NCBI GenBank assembly: GCA_013398955.1
Contig: VWPU01018750.1
Coordinates: forward strand, 1-64,000
Reading direction: 5' to 3'
Origin: Callaeas wilsoni
Taxonomy: Eukaryota; Chordata; Aves; Passeriformes; Callaeidae
Length of the DNA stretch: 64,000 nt
Positions 58,533 to 64,000 of this stretch are shown in pieces; position 1 is the stretch's first letter, and each line of letters begins with the position of its first letter. The position numbers and the translations under genes were made by a program. Below the pieces are notes generated by a model. That model was not told the DNA's origin. It worked only from the letters and a program-made list of their open reading frames with translations, and did not search any database.

Positions 58533-59499
58533 GTAAAATTTCAGCTAAAGAAGCAGAAGTATGAATGTTTCCCACTGTCTTTTATTATTGACTTTATGAA
58601 TTAATCCTAGTTTACTTGTTTCAATTGGCGTCGACATATTTTTGAATGCTATTAGCATAGCAGTCAGGCCTGTTCTCAGGTTATTGAATGGTGTGTTGAT
58701 TTCCAAAATAAATAGATATGCAGTGTGAAGGGTGAGCTGTTACTTTGGGAGAGCTTTGCTGATCTAAACTAAAAGGCACTTCTAATTGAAAACTGTAATA
58801 GAAGGAGGGTTAGGGAAACAGTGAAACTACTCAGTCCCTTTCAGGTTTCATGGGGCTATGATAGAAGATACAGGATGAGGAGGAAAATGGGTACATTATA
58901 CCTCAAAGTAAGCAATAGCATCAACTTAGATTAAAATAACCATATAAAAATAGAGGGTTTTTATTACTTTCATTATAACTCATTTTCTCCTGGATTCTTC
59001 TTCCTTTATTTATGGAAGTCACCTGAGGAAATCTTGGCTTCCTGCGATTTCCCACTGAACACAGTTGTAATTGCAGGTTTGAAATCAAGCCTCCACCCGA
59101 TTACCCAGTGGTATGTTAGGACAGTTTTAGACTGAAGGCCACTGAGAAGAGTACAAATATTCCCGTTTACTTTAACAGACTTTTTATAGATTTCTAATGA
59201 CCAAACATTACAGTGTTTTCCATAGTCTGTTAATGACACTTGTGTCTTTCAAGGGAATCTTATATTCTCACTGAGGGACATTTGCAGAGCACGACTATAA
59301 CATCCCATATCCTGGACTGTGTGGCAAACAGCCAAGTTGTTTTCTCTGTTTTCCTAGATGGACTTTTTTTTTCAAACAAATGAGGAAGTTCAGTGAAGCC
59401 ACTAAAGAAAGTTAAGATTGCAGATTAAAATAGTTTATATTTTATCCTATTAAAACCACTACCCTCTATCCAGTGCTGTGTTTCTTCCCCTTTTCCATT

Positions 59500-59990
59500 C
59501 CTGCCCTGTAAGGGTTAACAATTGAGGCCTGTCTATAGCTCATTTCTATAGTAACCGCAAGACTGAGACTTTTTTATGGGCACCTAATAATTAGAAAGTG
59601 CTAGAAGGTATAACAATATAATGAATCAAAACTGATAGACTTGTGGGTTTCCATAGAAACATGTATAATTATGATAATCGGTCCCTGGCGTACCCTCAGA
59701 ATCGTATACATTCAGTTAAATGCAATAAACATTAGGCACTATTTAGTGAGCTGTGATGCAGATTAACAGTGTGAGATACAGGGAGGCTATGAATAAAATT
59801 GCTGTACAGTTTATCTCAAACTAATTTTCCAGATTGCTTTAATAGATGTGCTATGTGGATGTGAAGAATTGAAAGTGTATTTTTGTTAGTGGTAAAGCTA
59901 ACAAAGATAATATTTCATAAAGTGACTGACTGTTAATTTTGATGCAGATCAAAATGTACTGTGGCACGTTATTGCATGAGAGATCACTAA
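59500..59990. promoter_or_regulatory. Probable conserved non-coding element with RFX-type X-box
   Basis: GTTTCCATAGAAAC at 59647-59660 is a near-perfect inverted repeat of the RFX X-box type (two half sites around AT). Nearby are TCTATAGTAACCGCAAG (another half site plus a RUNX-like ACCGCA), GGCACCTAATAATTAG, AATTATGATAATCGG and CTGACTGTTAATTTTGATG. The sequence has low redundancy and no open frame. X-boxes of this type occur in ciliary and neural enhancers; use here is inference. Confidence 0.33.
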
Positions 59991-61384
59991 ATCCACTGAG
60001 AAAATGACCTGGTGGTGCCTAACTGAATTATTTATTTTTTGGATATGATATGGGGATATTCGGGTTTCCTGTGCTCCCCTTGGCTTCCTGGCTTATTTCT
60101 TTCTTTGCTTGACTCACATTTTAGAAATGTTTGCTGGTGCTCCTGGTCTAATTCTAACTCTATCTTTCTAAAGCAAGCAAATTTCTGGTGACTTTACATC
60201 CAACTGCTCAACATCACAAGATTTGTTTTCTTAGTTTCCTATAGAATGTTGTTGATTTTTTTTTTTTTTTGGTAATTTGATTTTTGAGTAAAAAGGGAAT
60301 TACAATTCTGTGTTAGCCATTTCAGGGCCATTTAGAACTGCTTGTAGCAGTGCCTTGGTTATAAAAATACTTGGATGCCTGCACTCCAAGTAAAAGCTAT
60401 TTATAGAGACCTACAGGTACATTATATTTGAGAGAGAGCACTGATGGTGATGTTAGAACATGCCCTGTGGGTTAGGAGATTCATCTGAGCATTCTTGTGT
60501 ATGCCAAAGAAACTGTGCAGAAGCATTGGACTGTATTTAAATGTTTCCTAATTCTCTTCTTTGAAGGCTCAAGTTTTACTTGAAGGATGAATTTGGCTTG
60601 ATGTAGTCCCTTTGTAGAAGACAAATTTTGCCCTAATGAGTACTTTGTTTAAAAACGTTCATTTCAGAATGTGAGAAAATGTTTTGTCATACAGCTGTTG
60701 AATATTAAGAATCCAGATGCTCAATTATCAGACATAATAACTTTAGGATTGAACTTGGTGCCCACAGAAATATGCACTTACCTTACATGCACTCTGTTCC
60801 CTATGAAATTTCAGGAAAAACTGTTTTTCTCGAAAAATCCCTCCACTTTCAAAATGAATCAGTTTGGCCTCCTGTGTTTTTGGTTTTTTCACTGTTAATC
60901 TTGCTTGTGACTCAGTTGCAACAGTGATTATATGTTGTCTGTTGATTCAGTCCTGAAGACTTCAGTTCCCAGGAATCCCATGTGATGACCAAGGATTCTG
61001 GGGCAGCTCACAAACTATTAACTTCAAAACTCTTGTTTTGAACATGAGGCTGCCTCTCCTTGTTAGTCTTCAGGTTCTCATCTCTGCTAAAAAGAAAAGC
61101 CTTTGATCAAAATTGTTTCCACATCTGGTTTCCCCTTTGCTTTAGTGCTTTGCTGGTACTAAAATGCCAGAAGCTGACAGGGGTTCAGAAAGCTATTAGA
61201 CAAATTCATGGAAGAAAATCTATCAAAGGCTACTAAACATAGAGATAACACCTCTGGGTTGGGATGTCCCTGAGCTGCGTATTTCTGGTGGCTGAAAGCA
61301 TATACCCTGGGAGCATCACTGCATGTCCTGCTCTTATATTCCTCCCCAGGCATTTGCTATTGGCCACTGTTAAACACAAGATAC

Positions 61385-61415
61385 CTGGGTTAGATAAACC
61401 CTTCATCTAACCCAG
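61385..61415. repeat. Perfect 11-bp hairpin, 9-nt loop
   Basis: CTGGGTTAGAT (61385-61395) and ATCTAACCCAG (61405-61415) pair completely around AAACCCTTC. The stem is the most GC-rich of the three hairpins in the window. It is too short for a microRNA precursor. Confidence 0.85.
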
Positions 61416-61859
61416 AACAGCCGTTGCTACATTCTCATGTAAAAAGACTTGACTGCTAACACTGATGCGATAAAACATTTTCAAAAGCTTTCTAGAAAAT
61501 ATGATTCCCAAGATGCACTGTAAAATCTTTTTTGTTTCTTCTTTTTTTCCTTTTTTTTTTTTCTTAAGAAAGAGTAACATGAGTTATTGCTGACATTCTG
61601 TCATTTTGAAGCTGGAAAATCAGTTTTTTCCTTCCTCCTGCTGCCTATGTGGATGGCCACTGGCTGGGAGAAACTTTCTGGAAACTGAAATGTTGAAGTA
61701 ACAGCGGTATTTCCAGTTATCCTAGTCTATTTCCTTTGCTTTCTTCATGCCATGATGAGTGCTGCTATTCTTTTAACGTGTTCAGTAAAATAAGAGGTAA
61801 ATTAAGGTCTTGCACATTTAGTTCAATCTGTTTTTCAGAGAGGTGGTGTAGAGTATCAA

Positions 61860-62750
61860 ATATTTTGTAAACTGGACAGCGCCTTACTGCTCACTAACCT
61901 ACCTGTGTGCAAGACCCTCCCAAATTCAAAAAGGAGCACGAGTGCCTTGGCACAGCAGCCCAGGTAGGTAGGAACGCTGTTCAGATTGCAGCTTTCAGCA
62001 TTCCTCACGCGTTGCCATTTTAATAAGCAGCTCAGGCAAGTTAATGCTGCTGGCTTGGGCAGGGGCTGGGTACTTTTGACTCACCTGGAAGAACAGGCTC
62101 CAAGAGTATCAGGTGTCAAACCCCGATCACATGTGCCACTGCAGATGTGGAAGGGAAATTAGGCACGCAGGAAGTGACAAAGTCCTACAGGTTTAGCACA
62201 GTTGAGGGCAGCTGCTCATATTGCCATCCTTTAACAAACCCATTTTTCAAAGCTGCATCTCTGTTGTCGTGTCTGTACTTTTGTACCTGTCCCATGAACT
62301 AGCCCATGCTGATGATGACTATTGACCTCTTATAGCCTGCGTGCTCCTCAGGGCCTGCCCAGAGACCTTGCCTGCTTCTAGAGACCTGTGCAGAAAGGGC
62401 TTTTTGTCTGTGTGGAGGGTTACATCTGCTACTGAAGCCTAACTAATAAATAAGTCATCTTCATCATAATATTATCCCGTGCAGCTTGCCGATCTTGCAG
62501 AGCTACAGCCGTGGTCGAACACACAATCAAAAGGAGTTTTTTTAGAATTTGGTCCATCAGAGCCTGGCAATGGGTGGAGGATCCTGTTTAATGATTAAGT
62601 CTGCTCCAGTGACTGGCCTCCAGCTGGCAGACACAGCAATAACCCCTTCAGATGTGTTTCTGCTTGTTCTGTGATAACGTAAAACAAAGGTCTCCTCTAG
62701 GGGGAAGTTTTCTGTCGCTTTCTGAATTAAATTTATTTTAGACCCCTTGT
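61860..62750. promoter_or_regulatory. Possible conserved region around a candidate exon
   Basis: Nearly 900 bases of balanced, non-repetitive sequence with several CpG sites (CACGCGTTGCC, CCGTGGTCGAACAC), GTTTAATGATTAAG, AAATTAGGCACGCAGG and GTGATAACGTAAAAC-type words. It contains the minus-strand candidate exon 62085-62138. Elevated complexity over such a length contrasts with the flanks. Conservation is inferred. Confidence 0.28.
62085..62138 (-). other. Candidate 54-nt exon, minus strand
   Basis: The minus-strand acceptor is AATTTCCCTTCCACATCTGCAG and the donor TTCCAG|GTGAGTC, both close to consensus. The only open frame has one leading base, 17 codons (GTCDRGLTPD..., ending ACSS) and two trailing bases, the same phase class as the candidates at 14847 and 5243; 54 nt is a multiple of three. 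It could belong to the same minus-strand transcript, upstream by about 40 kb, but at least one further exon would be needed before 21556-21697, which begins in a different phase. It may also be unrelated or a pseudo-exon. Confidence 0.22.
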
Positions 62751-63732
62751 ACACATTGGTTCTTGACTTTCACCTCCTGCCTGTTGCTAGATTTCTTTGT
62801 GCTGGCAAGCATCATGTTCCCCTGTGATTTCTTTTGTCATGGCAGAGTGAACTCTTTCTCATAGGCTCACTCAGACTGTTCATAGCCATATTTTCATCTT
62901 GCTCCTTTGTGACTCAGAACTCCCTACAGCTCCACTCCTTGTTCTTCTTTCCCGTCACGCTGACATTGATTACCTTTGCATGTGCATGCATTTCTAACCA
63001 GTAGCTGTTTATTACATATGTATAGCTACTGACTAAAATTTTCATAATTTGATAAATACAAAAATATTGGTTTTTCTCTGCTAAGTAAAAAAAAATTCAA
63101 TTCATTATTTAAATTTAGAGAATTTGAATGACAGGCAAATCAGGATATGAATGCATCATATTTCAATTTTTTTTGTTAAATGTATTTATCAGTTCATATT
63201 AGTTTATTTATTATTTGCCCGTGTTGACAAATAATTTCAGACACCCACAAATCTTAGATCTGCAAAAATTTTCCTATTTAGCAAATTATGCATTTTATTT
63301 CTCATAAAATTATAGGAAAAATACTTTTACAAAGAAAAATCTATGTTTTTTCACATAGATTTCACATTAGAGGTTTGTGGGAGAGATTCTGAAATTTATT
63401 TTTACTACATTTTGCTAAACTGGAGATAATTCAGGATCTTTGGTTTCCACCAGATTCAGGTTCTCTGGAAGTGCTTGGGATTGTGATTGCATATGACTGA
63501 CCATATAGTCTCACTGCTTGTCTTAGCATGAAAAATAAATCTTTAATTAATATGGTGACTGCCTAACCTTGAAATTCCTTTTCTTGTGTTGGGCAATCTG
63601 AAACTGTTTTCCCTTTCATTATAGCATAAGTTCCCACTTTACACTAAGAAAGGCTATCATGCTGGCTGCATAGTGACACTGTAATTTTTGTATGTGGAAG
63701 AGATAGAAGACATTAAAAATACTCTGTTCTTC

Positions 63733-63761
63733 TTTAGTTAAATCTTCCTGATTTAACTAAA
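63733..63761. repeat. Perfect 12-bp AT-rich hairpin, 5-nt loop
   Basis: TTTAGTTAAATC (63733-63744) and GATTTAACTAAA (63750-63761) pair completely around TTCCT. The arms contain GTTAA, the half site of HNF1-type proteins, in inverted order. Chance or a small inverted-repeat relic are also possible. Confidence 0.85.
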
Positions 63762-64000
63762 ACATTCAGATAAAATAAGTTTAAGTCTGATGTGTCCTCC
63801 TTCAAGAAAGGATACTGCCTTCATTCCATAGGATATGAAATGGCCCATGCTTAGGCATTTGTGTGCACGTCTTCCTTCTTTATTTTCTGGTTTATCCCAT
63901 CCTTCTTCAGAAGAAAGAGTTCATAAATAGTCTGATTCTAGCCCAGGAATTTAAAAAGCTTTCTTGCTTTTATAAGTTTAACTCTGTGCTCAGGTAGGGA

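Larger units (their letters stand above)
53633..64000. other. Unique non-coding DNA with regulatory-looking stretches
   Basis: No supported gene. Plus-strand frames at 54436-54690 and 54733-54945 (84 and 70 codons, basic) and 55273-55701 (142 codons), and the 88-codon minus-strand frame at 54208-54474, have no recognised domain. A GA-repeat lies near 54475-54493. Listed separately are a GC-rich minisatellite (57629-57669), a homeodomain-core tract (57250-57345), regulatory-looking blocks (59500-59990 and 61860-62750), a candidate exon (62085-62138), hairpins at 61385 and 63733 and a T18 run near 60254. Confidence 0.5.

Overview
The window looks like vertebrate, most probably avian, nuclear DNA. 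It is AT-rich and almost devoid of genes, its only clear interspersed repeats are CR1-type LINEs, and there is no sign of operons, ribosome binding sites or compact coding. Three CR1 3' ends carry the conserved avian-style tail, with ATTCTATG-like terminal octamers in the best copies. No Alu, B1, L1 or MIR-type mammalian repeats were recognised. The low density of young repeats and the long, single-copy, non-coding stretches fit a bird gene desert or a very large intron on a macrochromosome. Species and chromosome cannot be read from the sequence.

Layout: 1-3.5 kb is unique AT-rich DNA, then a GT/CG microsatellite (3539-3602) followed by a motif-rich block (3.7-4.1 kb). From 4 to 16 kb the DNA is unique and non-coding, with a run of G at 12.29 kb. 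At 16.2-17.75 kb there is an isolated GC-rich block containing a reverse-strand CR1. At 22.08-23.13 kb lies the best CR1 copy (forward, end of the reverse transcriptase domain plus 3' tail), and at about 24.2-24.6 kb a reverse-strand sequence that looks like a solitary LTR. From 24.6 to 50.9 kb the DNA is mostly unique, with a CR1 scrap at 34.6 kb, a CR1 3' end at 43.5 kb, and several stretches that look like conserved regulatory DNA (33.0-33.6, 38.6-39.1, 40.1-40.4, 41.8-42.2, 45.9-46.2, 48.9-49.1 kb). At 50.9-52.45 kb there is a very old, decayed CR1. The rest (52.5-64 kb) is unique DNA with a short GC-rich minisatellite at 57.6 kb and two more regulatory-looking stretches (59.5-60.0 and 61.9-62.75 kb).

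Coding content: no gene can be named. Open frames of up to 171 codons occur, but none shows a recognisable domain and most are low-complexity shadows of pyrimidine- or purine-rich DNA. The most interesting coding hint is on the minus strand. Three short candidate exons (21556-21697, 14847-14885, 5243-5323) each have a good acceptor, a good donor and an open frame, and their phases would join without breaking the frame. Together they would encode part of a Ser/Thr/Lys-rich, probably disordered protein. A fourth candidate lies at 62085-62138, and one plus-strand candidate terminal exon at 38422-38553. Pseudo-exons are very common in vertebrate introns, so all of these are hypotheses.

Other structure: an almost loopless 24-bp perfect palindrome at 39303-39326 inside a longer inverted repeat, a 20-bp palindrome at 8080, a palindromic CArG box at 20947, three perfect 11-12 bp hairpins (50292, 61385, 63733), a strong G-quadruplex motif (12291) and a Z-DNA-type tract (3571). 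No tRNA, rRNA, CRISPR array or complete retroviral provirus was seen.
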